Source: Aciditerrimonas ferrireducens (GTDB lineage: Bacteria > Actinomycetota > Acidimicrobiia > Acidimicrobiales > UBA8190). Taken from it: 64,000 nucleotides of DNA. The stretch is taken from contig NZ_JAKHEX010000008.1 of NCBI RefSeq assembly GCF_023130475.1, positions 1 to 64,000 on the forward strand, given 5' to 3'. Position numbers and translations under genes: made by a program. The first letter of the stretch is position 1. Each line of letters starts with the position of its first letter. Under the pieces are notes generated by a model, which was given only the letters and a program-made list of their open reading frames with translations, did not search any database and was not told the origin of the DNA. Shown in pieces: positions 10,000 to 18,054 of the stretch.

Positions 10000-10640
10000 G
10001 GCTCTGCCTCCTCGGGGGCTTGCTGTTGTCGTCACGGCACCCGCCGACAGCCGCTGCCCGCGCCACGCGCCGACACCGCCTCGACGAGGCACCCTGACCC
10101 TACCCCACTCCAACCCTCGGGAGGCCGCTTTCGTGACGCGCGTTCTTCGATCCCGAGCTTTCAGCACCCTCAGTGAGCGGTGGTGGCACGGCAGAGCTGC
10201 TTCAGGTCCTCGTCGCCACTGTCCGTTGCTTCGAGGGGAGGAGCTCGATGCCGGGTGGGATCACGCCTGGCCGGGTCCAGGGTCGGGGGGCGCCCCCACG
10301 AGCGAGGGACGGCACATCGGTACCCCCCGTCGAGCCGGCCAGACGTCAGGGAGAAAAAACAAGGTGGGTCTCCCTCTCCTGCACGACCCGGGCCCCTGGG
10401 GCCTCGCAAGCCGGACCGGAGCTCGGGGGAGGCGGCGGCGCGAAGTCAGGGCCGGGGCCCTCGGCCAGGTGCCTCCCGGGCCCGCTCCACCCCGACCCCG
10501 GCACCAAGGACCGTCCCGGGCTCGTCCCCAGCCAGAGTGCGACGGGTCCGGGCCCGGTCGACCTGAGCCGACGCCCGTCGGCACCCTGGGGTCCCGACCC
10601 TCGGCGGCCTGGGCAGCCGGCCGACGCCCTCGCCCACCGA
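10000..10640. other. Gene-poor stretch upstream of the surface genes
   Basis: I see no gene here that I can support. Apart from the ribosome site of the surface gene at 10005-10015 and a TAGGGT hexamer on the minus strand near 10098 that could be its -10 element, the sequence only gives long GC-driven open frames of low-complexity Pro/Arg/Gly composition. It joins the decayed methyltransferase remnant that follows. Confidence 0.4.
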
Positions 10641-10870
10641 ACGTGACCTGCAGGTCGGCACCCATCGGGCCCGGGCGACCAGGTATCAGGTCGCCGTCGG
10701 GAACCGGGGGGAGGAGGATCCCGAGGTCCTGGTCCTCGCGGTCAAGGAACCCCAGGTGGGTCTCCTGGGGGATGCCCGCCGGGGTCGGGGAGGTGCTCGA
10801 GCACGTCGGCCAGCACCACGTCAGCGATCGGCCGGCCCCAGAGCGCATCCTGCAGGAACCCGAGGCGGGC
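10640..10870 (-). pseudogene. Decayed SAM-methyltransferase fragment
   Basis: In one minus frame the DNA reads IADVVLADVLEHLPDP, the motif II/post-II region of class I SAM-dependent methyltransferases (D.VVL.DVLEHLPDP). After a frame change within the CCCGACCCCGGCGG stretch the reading continues as ETHLGFLDREDQDLGILLPPVPDGDLI, matching the L..GG.L.VS.PNVA..S block that follows in that family but with many substitutions. No glycine-rich SAM loop or start codon is visible. It is a remnant; the original substrate cannot be told. Confidence 0.4.
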
Positions 10871-11174
10871 GGGGGCCTCGCCCAGGCCGGTCCGGAGCCT
10901 TTCGTGCCCCCGGCATCGGCTGGGGGAGCTGGGCGGCGGCCAGGGCGCCCTGGGCCACGAGCGAAAGCGGCTCGGGCGAGCAGTCCCCGACGCGCACCAC
11001 CGCCTCCCGCAGCCGCCCCTCGGCCGTCGCCACCTCCAGGGCCTGGGCGAGGGCTGGGGCCCACCGCTCGGCCAGCCACCGGGGGTCCTGGCCGTAGCGG
11101 ACGGTCTGCACCGCCACCCCGACCGGCCCCGTCAGCCCCTCGTGCCCGCCCGTGGGCGCCGTGGCCTCGCTCAC
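10821..11174 (-). pseudogene. Truncated glycosyltransferase-like N-terminus
   Basis: From a GTG at 11174 about 75 residues look genuine: VAVQTVRYGQDPRWLAERW, a helix-rich stretch, then AVVRVGDCSPEPLS. This resembles the first strands of family 2 glycosyltransferases, where V.V..R.G.....L...L..A......I..V.DN.S leads into the donor-binding fold. After residue 85 the frame turns into Pro/Arg/Gly low-complexity sequence and no DXD motif follows. It abuts the methyltransferase remnant, and such domains are often fused in one envelope-glycan protein, so both may be pieces of one lost gene. Confidence 0.4.
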
Positions 11175-11211
11175 AAGCCCGGCAGCGTAGGCGGCCCGGG
11201 CCGAGGGCGGC

Positions 11212-11876
11212 TCACGACGGCGGGGAAAGCTGCTGGGGGTCGAGCCCGCAGGAGGCGAGAAGCTCGGACATCCCTGAGGACGGGTTGTCCTCCGGGAAGG
11301 TCGTCCCGTTGTCCCGGTGCGTCGCCGCTAGGTCGCGGGCTCGCTGCAGCGCCGCCGCGAGCCGCTCGGGCATGGCGTAGCAAGCGGCATCGACCTTCTT
11401 CCCGGTCGAGCGGTCCAGCTCGGCCCGAAGGGCAGTCGCCTGCGCGCTCGTGAGGTAGCTGTTGTGGGTCTTGTGGTGAAGGATCAGCCACAGCTCGAAG
11501 CACGGGTTCGACACGGCCAGGCAGATCTTCTCTTGGCGCGCACGCTGCACCGCTTCGCGCAGGGTCGGGTGTGGCTCGGGGCACTCGACGTCGAAGACGC
11601 ACCAGATCTCGTCGTCCTGCCCGTCACCGTCCCGAAGGTTCTCACGGGCGCGTTGGACCATCTCCAGCGGCCCACCGGCCCCGGAATGGCCAGGGGGCAC
11701 CACCTGAGTGCCACGGCCTGTCGTACCTCGGGCAGGCGTCGGAGCATCGCAAGGTACTGCGGCTCCGTCACGGCTCCCTCGCAGTACACGGTGACGGTCC
11801 GACGAGGCTGCCGTCGACCGACGGCGGACCGGCGCAGTTCCGACCGCCCGGGCCCTCGCCTCTGCCGACCGGTCAC
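11212..11876 (-). pseudogene. RloB-like nuclease partner, apparent frameshift
   Basis: The GTG at 11876 overlaps the stop of the upstream ATPase (GTGA). The first frame encodes RRTVTVYCEGAVTEPQYLAML, the acidic N-terminal strand of RloB/Toprim-like proteins, up to about residue 58. Around 11700-11712 the frame must change by a missing base to reach VVPPGHSG, DEIWCVFDVE.PEPHP and LAVSNPCFELWLILHHK, the conserved core of RloB, ending at 11212. Corrected length is about 221 residues, normal for the family. RloB proteins pair with AAA ATPases in phage-defence-like modules. As it stands the protein would be truncated; error in a low-complexity run or genuine inactivation are both possible. Confidence 0.7.
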
Positions 11877-13213
11877 CGCGGCCCGACGAGGGCTGGCGAC
11901 TCTCGGAGCTGGGCGAGGACCTCCTCAAACCGGGGGTCGTCGAGGAGGGGCTGGGCCCCGAACCGACCGCGGAGGTAGGCCCGCTCGAGGTCGGTGGAGC
12001 GGCGGACCTGGTCGCCGCCGAAGTCGCTCAAGGCCACGAGGCTGGTCGTCCCCTGCGGGGTTCGCTCGGTGAACCAGACCTCGTCCCGATTGAGGCTCCG
12101 AAGCAGGCTCGGGTCGTGCGCCGTGCAAAGGAGCTGGGCACCAGCGGGGTTCGTCCTCCGGTCCTGGAAGAGCTGGACGAGCCGCGCCGAGAGGTCCGGG
12201 TGCAAGCTGGCGTCCAGCTCGTCGAGGAGAACCACGGCTCCGGACCGGAGCGCTTGGAGGACTGGACCGACGAGGCTGAACCACGTCTGAGTGCCACTCG
12301 ACTCCTCGAGGAGGTCCAGCTCGACCGTTCGACCCTCGACCTGGTGCACGAGCACCGGGTGCCGGGTCTGCCACCACCGCAAGCCGTCCCGTGGCGGGGC
12401 GTGCTCGACGACCGTGGCGTCAGCCACGCCGAGGTCCGCCGCCGTGAGGAACCCGACCACCGCCTGCCGAAATTGCGGTTTCTCCTCGGTCTCAAGGCCG
12501 AGGAGCTGGGCCGTGGGGACCCAGGGGGGGTCGAGGACGACGATTCCTTCTGGCGGGAACCCTGCAGGCACCGGTAGCCGTCTCGGCACCCGGTAGGTGA
12601 AGCCCTGGAGGGCGCGAGCGACGCCCACCACCGCCGCAGCCTCGGTCCCTGCCGCAGGTTCGGGGAGCTGCAGGACGGCTGAGAGGACCAGGCTCGTCCG
12701 CCTGAGCAGGGGTCGAATCCCCGCTGCCAGCTCGCCCAGCCCGCGCCGGAACCGCACCTCGTCCCGGGTCCGCTCGAAGAGGACCCGTCGACGGCGAAGC
12801 GGGTAGACAGCAAGGGCTTCTTCCAAGACGCGCTGGTCGTCGACGACGAGCCGGTACGCGCTGTGGACCCCGTCGACCAACAGCTCCACCTCGAAGGTCG
12901 ACGGCCTCGTCGGCCCATCCCCGAAGCGGCACGGCTCCCGGGGCACGCTCTGCTCCCAGAACCGCAGCGACTCCCCGACCGCCGCCGCAAGCCACACCAG
13001 GCCCCGGAGGACGTTGGTCTTCCCCGAGGCGTTCGGCCCGAAGAGCACGGCTGTGGTGAGCACCCGCTCCGACCGGCCGGGCAGCGGCCGGGCAGCGGGT
13101 CGGTGCCGGTCGACGGCCACCATGCTGAGCTCCACGCGCTCGAGGACGGAGCGATGGTTCTCCAGCCCGAAGCGGAGTAGCACGGTGTCATCGTAGGCGA
13201 AGCGCGTGTTCAT
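11873..13213 (-). CDS. AAA (AAA15/21-type) ATPase of an RloB-linked defence pair
   Basis: A 446-residue ATPase of the overcoming-lysogeny/SMC-like AAA group. It has the N-terminal strand FGLENHRSVLERVELSM, Walker A GPNASGKTN at about residue 45-53, the ABC-type signature region LEESSGTQTWFSLVG, Walker B VVLLDELDASLHP and the His switch LLCTAHDPSLL. The start is ATG at 13213, where the domain begins; the frame is open upstream through the tRNA gene and cannot be coding there. The stop overlaps rloB by four bases, so the two are translationally coupled. ATPase/RloB pairs are known as restriction-linked genes (RloA/RloB) and resemble AbiL- and PARIS-type abortive infection systems; that functional link is inference here. 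Confidence 0.8.
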   Translation of the reverse strand: MNTRFAYDDTVLLRFGLENHRSVLERVELSMVAVDRHRPAARPLPGRSERVLTTAVLFGPNASGKTNVLRGLVWLAAAVGESLRFWEQSVPREPCRFGDGPTRPSTFEVELLVDGVHSAYRLVVDDQRVLEEALAVYPLRRRRVLFERTRDEVRFRRGLGELAAGIRPLLRRTSLVLSAVLQLPEPAAGTEAAAVVGVARALQGFTYRVPRRLPVPAGFPPEGIVVLDPPWVPTAQLLGLETEEKPQFRQAVVGFLTAADLGVADATVVEHAPPRDGLRWWQTRHPVLVHQVEGRTVELDLLEESSGTQTWFSLVGPVLQALRSGAVVLLDELDASLHPDLSARLVQLFQDRRTNPAGAQLLCTAHDPSLLRSLNRDEVWFTERTPQGTTSLVALSDFGGDQVRRSTDLERAYLRGRFGAQPLLDDPRFEEVLAQLRESPALVGPR

Positions 13214-13405
13214 GGCCAGATCCGTTGCCTTCTTCCGCAATCTGGGATGAACGTGCGTTTTCGCGACCAGTGGGGCGGCCCCCGAGCACCCCGGGACACT
13301 GAAGAAACCCGGCCCTGTGGTCGCGGACGGCTCGCTCGAGGGCCTCGGCAGCGGACGATGGGCGGATCCGAGGCGGGCGCAGAGCGCCGCGCGCCCCCTG
13401 GCCCG

Positions 13406-13478
13406 AGCCTGGGAGGGGACTCGAACCCCTGACCTGCGCATTACGAGTGCGCTGCTCTACCGGCTGAGCTACCCAGGC
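13406..13478 (-). tRNA. tRNA-Thr (anticodon CGT)
   Basis: The 73-base gene folds as a standard cloverleaf: acceptor GCCTGGG/CCCAGGC, D arm with AGCTCAGCCGGTAGAGC, anticodon loop CTCGTAA giving anticodon CGT (codon ACG, Thr), and T arm GGGGTTCGAGTCCCC. Discriminator base is T and CCA is not encoded. The ATPase/RloB pair lies directly beyond its 3' end and an integrase gene beyond its 5' end. Confidence 0.95.
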
Positions 13479-13665
13479 CTGTCCCGGCCACGCGGCGAAG
13501 AGCCCCTTGTCGGGCCGGGCAGCACAACCTAGGGTGCCAGCGGCGGGCATGCAAGAGGCGGCGGGACGAAGCGGCGGGGGCTCCAGGGCCGAGGCGCCTG
13601 GGGCGGCGGACCCCGGGGCTGGACCGGGGCACCGGGCGGGAGCCGGGGCCCTGGGTGAGCCGACC

Positions 13666-14667
13666 ATGACCGTCGCCGACCTGCTCTGGGCGTGGCTGGC
13701 GTCCCTGGAGGGCCGACGGCGTCCGAGCACCCTGGCGACGCACCGGGGCTACGTGACCAACCGCCTCGTGCCCCGCCTCGGCGCCCTGCGGCTCGGGGAG
13801 CTGCGGGCCTTCCACCTCGACGCCGCCTACGGGGCCTGGCTCGCCGAGGGCCTCGCTCCGGGCACGGTGCGGCGGCTCCACGCCATGATCCGGGCGGCCC
13901 TGGCCCAGGCGGTCCGCTGGGACCTGCTGGCGACCAACCCGGCGACCCGGGCCTCGCCGCCCTCGGGCCGCCCCCTCCAGACGCCAGGGGTGCCGGACCC
14001 GGCCGAGGTGCGGGGCTGGCTGGCAGCCGCTCGGGCCGAGGACCCGGTGCTCGCCTTGGCGGCGTCCCTGGCCGCGCTGAGCGGCGCCCGGCGGGGAGAG
14101 CTCTGCGCCCTGCGCTGGTCGGCGGTCGACCGGTCCGGGGGGACGCTGCTGCTCGGCGCCAGCCTCGGCCGGCACGAGGGGCGGCTCGTGGTCGGGCCGA
14201 CGAAGACCGGCCGGGTCCGCCGGATCGCCCTCGGCCCAGCGGCCCTGCGCCTGGTGGAGGAGCACCAGGCCTGGCAGCGGCGCCGTGCCGCGGCCGCTGG
14301 CCTGGCCCTTCCGCCTGACCCCTACCTCCTCAGCTACGCCCCCGACGCCAGCCGGCCGGTGAGCCCCGACACCCTGACGCATCGCTGGCGGACCCTCTGC
14401 GGCGGCCGGGCCCGCTTCCACGACCTGCGCCACTTCGCCGCCACCGTCGCCCTCGGGGCCGGGGTCCCGGTCCGGGACGTGGCCGCCCGGCTCGGGCACG
14501 CCAGCGCCAGCACCACCCTGGACCGCTACGCCCACGCCCTGCCCGCCGGCGACCAGCGAGCGGCCGCCGCCCTCGAGGCCGCCCTCGAGCCCGACCCGGG
14601 CGGGAACGACCAGTCGGCACGACACCGCCGCTCACAAGCCTGGACCCGAAACGGAGGAGCACCGTGA
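13666..14667 (+). CDS. Tyrosine recombinase/integrase
   Basis: A 333-residue phage-type integrase. The N-terminal SAM-like core-binding domain (about 1-95) has STLATHRGYVTNRLVPRLG. The catalytic domain shows the Arg in SGARRGELCALRW, the strand-turn Lys in PTKTGRVRRI, the HDLRH box, the second His/Gly pair in LGHAS and the nucleophilic Tyr in TTLDRYAHAL, so the active site is complete. I chose ATG 13666 because it precedes the core-binding domain; the frame is open back to 13507. It sits beside tRNA-Thr, a common integration target, but on the tRNA's 5' side, so it may not be the integrase that used this tRNA. Its stop overlaps the next small gene. Confidence 0.85.
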   Translation: MTVADLLWAWLASLEGRRRPSTLATHRGYVTNRLVPRLGALRLGELRAFHLDAAYGAWLAEGLAPGTVRRLHAMIRAALAQAVRWDLLATNPATRASPPSGRPLQTPGVPDPAEVRGWLAAARAEDPVLALAASLAALSGARRGELCALRWSAVDRSGGTLLLGASLGRHEGRLVVGPTKTGRVRRIALGPAALRLVEEHQAWQRRRAAAAGLALPPDPYLLSYAPDASRPVSPDTLTHRWRTLCGGRARFHDLRHFAATVALGAGVPVRDVAARLGHASASTTLDRYAHALPAGDQRAAAALEAALEPDPGGNDQSARHRRSQAWTRNGGAP

Positions 14668-14963
14668 TGACAGAGGGCACTGACGAGCGGCCTTGGCGGG
14701 CCGGTGCGTCGGCGGAGGTCACGGCGTGGGCGAACCGGGAAGACAACACGGCGGCAGCGCTGCAGGCTCGCCAGGCCAAGCTGCGCTGGCTGCGGGACCA
14801 TCCATGTCGGCTCCCGGATCCGACCTTGATGCGACGGCGCTCCGCCCCGACCCTCGACCTGATCAATCAGGACAAAGCAGGCCCCGCCGACACTGCCTCG
14901 CTTGCGCGCCTTCCTTGCTGCCCGTGCTTCTCCCCGTGCTCCACGGTCCGGTACAGCCGGTGA
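14667..14963 (+). CDS. Hypothetical small protein after the integrase
   Basis: The integrase stop (14665-14667) overlaps a GTG/ATG pair (14664, 14667) preceded by GGAGG at good spacing, so a reinitiating small gene is likely. The first 75 residues are plausible (TDERPWRAGASAEVTAWANR, a helical Arg/Leu stretch), but the last 25 (LPCCPCFSPCSTV) look random, suggesting a truncated or decayed end. The position fits an excision/directionality factor, yet I see no helix-turn-helix, so the function is unknown. Confidence 0.4.
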   Translation: MTEGTDERPWRAGASAEVTAWANREDNTAAALQARQAKLRWLRDHPCRLPDPTLMRRRSAPTLDLINQDKAGPADTASLARLPCCPCFSPCSTVRYSR

Positions 14964-15015
14964 CTGTTCGGAGGGCACGGTCGGGGTGGGCGGCACGCCC
15001 TGTCCCCACCCCGCC

Positions 15016-15330
15016 TCACGCAGGACGCGAGAACACCGCCTGCTCGAGCCGGGCGAGACGCTCCGCCACCGTCCCGGAGCTTCCTTCTTCTTCGGCACGC
15101 AGTCGGTCGAGCGCCCAGAGACGGAGAAGGGTCGAAACCGGGAGGTTCGCCCGCGCCGCAGCCGCCTGCAAGGACGCGTGCTCGGCGGCCGACAATCGGA
15201 CCGAGACCACCGTCGATCGACCCAGGTTGGGCCGACTGACCTTGACGTGTGCCGGCAGCGCATCCGGGACCTCACTGTTCTCGGACGCTGCCCCCTCCTC
15301 GGCCAAGATCTCGTCGACGGTCCTGCTCAT
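15016..15330 (-). CDS. Ribbon-helix-helix antitoxin
   Basis: A 104-residue protein with an N-terminal leader (RTVDEILAEEG), a strand-helix-helix core (RSTVVSVRLSAAEHASLQAAAARANLPVSTLLRLWALDRL split over residues about 38-80) and an acidic tail. The STVVSVRLS strand is typical of MetJ/Arc/CopG dimers that bind DNA major groove. It starts three bases after the stop of the preceding toxin-like gene, so the order is toxin then antitoxin, as in BrnTA. It should neutralise the toxin and autorepress from the repeats at 15653-15668. Confidence 0.7.
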   Translation of the reverse strand: MSRTVDEILAEEGAASENSEVPDALPAHVKVSRPNLGRSTVVSVRLSAAEHASLQAAAARANLPVSTLLRLWALDRLRAEEEGSSGTVAERLARLEQAVFSRPA

Positions 15331-15333
15331 CGC

Positions 15334-15633
15334 TCACTCCTCTCTGCCATACAGGCGTCGGTCTCGGGGGCTCGCTACCCAAGCGTTGCTCCCCCACCAC
15401 TCACCGTCGGGCCGCTCCTCTCCGTCTACCTCAGCGTCGACCAAGATGACGGTGAGCACCTCCCGTGCCGACGACGAGTACCCGATCACCCTCGCCGCGT
15501 GTCCACTACGGCTCGCTGGGTCGGGAACGAGCCACACAGCATGAGCATCGTCGACCGCCTCATCTGCCCAGGTCGGTTCCACGCCGTGACGCAAACGCAC
15601 GTACTCCGCACGCTTGCTCCAGTCCACCCGCAC
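15334..15633 (-). CDS. BrnT-like toxin
   Basis: A 99-residue protein beginning near GTG 15633 (a second GTG lies at 15627). It shows features of the BrnT/DUF4258-like ribonuclease fold: HGVEPTWADEAVDDA near the N-terminus, RVIGYSSSAREVLTVILV in the middle and NAWVASPRDRRLYGRE at the end, where BrnT has the Arg/Tyr-rich active-site region. The next gene is a ribbon-helix-helix antitoxin, which supports the toxin call. The family assignment is by motif only. Confidence 0.55.
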   Translation of the reverse strand: MRVDWSKRAEYVRLRHGVEPTWADEAVDDAHAVWLVPDPASRSGHAARVIGYSSSAREVLTVILVDAEVDGEERPDGEWWGSNAWVASPRDRRLYGREE

Positions 15634-15644
15634 GGGTGGCTACG

Positions 15645-15668
15645 ATATTAGCCTACAAAGCACTACAA
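15645..15668 (-). promoter_or_regulatory. Promoter/operator of the toxin-antitoxin pair
   Basis: On the minus strand TTGTAG occurs twice exactly ten bases apart (complement CTACAA at 15653-15658 and 15663-15668), followed by TAATAT (15645-15650), a good -10 hexamer. A ten-base direct repeat beside the -10 fits side-by-side binding of ribbon-helix-helix dimers. The start codon at 15633 lies about 11 bases past the -10, so the transcript would have almost no leader. Confidence 0.55.
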
Positions 15669-15744
15669 GCGCAGGCTCGCCGCGGCACCCCGGCCCTGCA
15701 TACGGCAGGAGCCACAGCCGCCTCGTCCGCCGGCTCCGGCCTGC

Positions 15745-17352
15745 TCACGAGCAGCGGAACCCCGGGTACCCGGCATCCGCCTCGGCCCGGCAGGCCGCCA
15801 GGTAGCCCGGCAGGCCCCCCGGCCAGTTCAGCATCTCCCGGGGCTTGCCCGGCACGTTCGCCCCCATGTACCACGACTCGGCCCGGGGGAACAGGGTCAG
15901 CGCGGCGATGGCCTGCACCTGGGCCCGCCAGGCCTCCTCGGCCGCCTCGGTGGCCTCGATGCGGCCCACCCCCCGTTCGAGGAGGTGGGCGAGCAGCTCG
16001 ACCACCCAGTCGCCTTGCGCCTCGGCGCAGGTCGGCCCGTTGCAGAACCCCGAGGGGCTCTGGGGACCGTAGAGGAAGAACAGGTTCGGGAAGCCCGAGC
16101 AGGCCAGGCCCAGATGCGCCCGCACCCCCCTCGCCCAGTGCTCGGCCAGGGTCCGCCCGTCCCGGCCGACCAGGTCGATGGCGGTCAGGCTGCCGGTCAC
16201 CGCGTCGAACCCGGTGGCCAGCACCACCAGGTCGAGCTCGACCTCCCTCGCCCGGGTGCGGATCCCCCTTGGGGTGAAGGCCTCGATCGGCTCGGTCCGC
16301 AGGTCGACGAGCTCCACGTTCTCCTGGGCGAAGGCCTCGTAGTAGCGCTGCTCGAGGGAGCAGCGCTTCACCCCGAAGGGGTGGGGCGGCTCCGCCGGGG
16401 CGAGCAGTTCGGCGAGGCGCGGGTCCGGGATCCGGGGCAGGGTCTTCGACCGCCAGAACTCGTAGGCGAGCCGGTTCGCCCGCTCGTCGACCAGGACATC
16501 GGAGAAGTTGCCGGCCCAGAACGCCAGGCCGCCGTGCTCCCAGAGCTCCTCGAAGACCGCCTCGCGCTCGGCGGCCGGCACGGCAAGGGCCGAGTCGCCC
16601 CGGTGGGGGAAGTCGAACCCGGCGGCGGTCTGGGTCCGCCGCTCGAAGATCGCCGGGTAGTGGGCCTTGGCCGCTGCCTGCTCCTCCTGGCTGAGGCGGC
16701 GCTGGCGCATCGGCAGCGCCAGGTTCGGGGTCCGCTGGAACACCACGAGGCGCTCGGCCAGCGCCGCGGCCTCCTGGATCACCTGGACCCCGCTCGCCCC
16801 GGTGCCGATCACCCCGACCTGGCGGCCCGAGAGGTCGACCCCCTCCTGGGGCCACCAGGCGGTGTGGTGCCACGCCCCGCCGAAGCACGCCAGCCCGGGC
16901 AGGGCCGGCAGGTAGGGCCGGGCGGCAAAACCCGGGCACAGGACGAGGAAGCGGCAGGTCAGGGGCTGGCCGCCGGCCACGAGCTCCCACCGGCCCCGTC
17001 GTTCGTCGAACCGTCCCCCCTCCAGGCGGGTGTCGAACCTGATGGCCGGCCTGAGGCCCCACACCCGGTCCACGTGCTCGAAGTAGGCCCGCATGGCCCG
17101 CCAGTCGGGGAACCGCTCCTCCCACCACCAGTCCCGCCAGATCGCCTCGTCGGAGAACTCGTACACCGGGACGTGCGAGTCGACCCGCGCCCCGGGGTAG
17201 CAGTTCCACCACCAGATCCCCCCGAGGCCCGAGCCGGCCTCGAGGAGGGTCACCGGCACCCCGAGGGACCGGAGCCGGTGCAGCTGGTAGAGCCCGGCGA
17301 AGCCGGCCCCCACCACCACGACCTCGACGTCCACCTCGGTCGATCCGCTCAT
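15745..17352 (-). CDS. Flavin-containing Baeyer-Villiger-type monooxygenase
   Basis: A 535-residue class B flavoprotein. It has the FAD Rossmann motif VVVGAGFAG (residues 12-20), the Baeyer-Villiger fingerprint FGGAWHHTAWWP (157-168), the NADPH motif GTGASG (183-188) and ATGFDAVTGS near 380. Such enzymes insert oxygen next to a ketone using NADPH and O2; here the substrate is unknown. The ATG at 17352 places the Rossmann strand at residue 10. Its promoter region holds a TAGACT -10 overlapping a perfect palindrome, so repression by a TetR-type regulator is likely, although no such gene lies beside it. Confidence 0.85.
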   Translation of the reverse strand: MSGSTEVDVEVVVVGAGFAGLYQLHRLRSLGVPVTLLEAGSGLGGIWWWNCYPGARVDSHVPVYEFSDEAIWRDWWWEERFPDWRAMRAYFEHVDRVWGLRPAIRFDTRLEGGRFDERRGRWELVAGGQPLTCRFLVLCPGFAARPYLPALPGLACFGGAWHHTAWWPQEGVDLSGRQVGVIGTGASGVQVIQEAAALAERLVVFQRTPNLALPMRQRRLSQEEQAAAKAHYPAIFERRTQTAAGFDFPHRGDSALAVPAAEREAVFEELWEHGGLAFWAGNFSDVLVDERANRLAYEFWRSKTLPRIPDPRLAELLAPAEPPHPFGVKRCSLEQRYYEAFAQENVELVDLRTEPIEAFTPRGIRTRAREVELDLVVLATGFDAVTGSLTAIDLVGRDGRTLAEHWARGVRAHLGLACSGFPNLFFLYGPQSPSGFCNGPTCAEAQGDWVVELLAHLLERGVGRIEATEAAEEAWRAQVQAIAALTLFPRAESWYMGANVPGKPREMLNWPGGLPGYLAACRAEADAGYPGFRCS

Positions 17353-17442
17353 GCCCCTCCCTCCCCCGGCCCCCGGGGACCGGCTGGTCGGACCGGATCC
17401 GGGACGACCCCTGCCCGGCCGCCCCGCTGGCCACACCTGACC

Positions 17443-17458
17443 GACTGATGCATCAGTC
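17443..17458. promoter_or_regulatory. 16-bp perfect palindrome, likely TetR-type operator
   Basis: GACTGATGCATCAGTC is self-complementary over all 16 bases. On the minus strand the first two G-A-C-T bases are part of a TAGACT -10 hexamer, so a bound repressor would block initiation toward the monooxygenase at 17352. The length and symmetry fit TetR-family operators; the regulator is not in this window. Confidence 0.6.
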
Positions 17459-17528
17459 TAGAACGATGAGCCCGAGGGGTCGGTGCGGCCGGTCCTCGCC
17501 AGCTCGAGCCCGGTCCCGGTTTCCTCGG

Positions 17529-17534
17529 TAGGCT
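17529..17534 (+). promoter_or_regulatory. TAGGCT -10 element, leaderless start of prxQ
   Basis: TAGGCT matches the actinobacterial TANNNT -10 consensus and ends six bases before the GTG at 17541. Initiation at the usual distance would put the transcript 5' end at or next to the start codon, so the mRNA is probably leaderless; no Shine-Dalgarno sequence is present. Confidence 0.6.
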
Positions 17535-17540
17535 CCCGGT

Positions 17541-18008
17541 GTGCTCGGCCCCGGCGACCTGGTGGAGGACTTCGAGCTGCCCGACCAGCAGGGCCGGCCC
17601 TGGCGGCTCAGCCAGGCCCTGGCGAGCGGCCCGGTCGTGGTGTTCTTCTACCCGGCGGCCATGACCTTCGGGTGCACCCGGGAGGCCTGCGCGTTCCGGG
17701 ACCTGGGCGCCGAGTTCGCTGCCCTCGGGGCCACTCGGGTGGGCATCTCGGCCGACCCGGTCGACAAGCAGCGCCAGTTCACCGAGCGCCACGGCTTCGA
17801 CTACCCCCTGCTCGCCGACCCCGAGCGCCGTGTGGCCAGGGCGTTCGGGGTGGTGAGCGGCTTCAAGCTCGGGCCGGTGAAGCGGGCCAGCTTCGTGATC
17901 GGCCCCGACCGCCGGGTGCTCGCGGCCTTCAGCGCCGAGCTGCGCTTCAGCTCGCATCCCGAGCGGGCCCTCGAGGTCCTGCGCCGGGCCCAGGCCGCCG
18001 CCCCCTGA
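17541..18008 (+). CDS. bcp: Thioredoxin-dependent peroxiredoxin (PrxQ/BCP)
   Basis: A 155-residue atypical two-Cys peroxiredoxin that reduces H2O2 and organic peroxides in the cytoplasm with thioredoxin. It shows DFELPDQQGRPWRLSQ, the active-site region FFYPAAMTFGCTREACAFRD with the peroxidatic Cys and a resolving Cys five positions on (C-x4-C, the PrxQ arrangement), and SADPVDKQRQF. The usual proline-Thr before the Cys is altered to AMTFGC, as in many BCP proteins. The start is a GTG six bases after a TAGGCT -10, indicating a leaderless transcript. It is followed by convergent holB. Confidence 0.85.
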   Translation: MLGPGDLVEDFELPDQQGRPWRLSQALASGPVVVFFYPAAMTFGCTREACAFRDLGAEFAALGATRVGISADPVDKQRQFTERHGFDYPLLADPERRVARAFGVVSGFKLGPVKRASFVIGPDRRVLAAFSAELRFSSHPERALEVLRRAQAAAP

Positions 18009-18054
18009 GCCCCCGGGCCGGGTCCCGACCTGCTCGAGAAGGACCCGATGGGGC

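Noticed and set aside
13214-13441. Upstream extension of the AAA ATPase over the tRNA
   Set aside because: The frame would run through tRNA-Thr; the domain begins at the ATG at 13213.
13507-13665. Upstream extension of the integrase to the first possible start at 13507
   Set aside because: The added 53 residues are Gly/Ala/Pro-rich without structure, and the core-binding domain begins right after ATG 13666.
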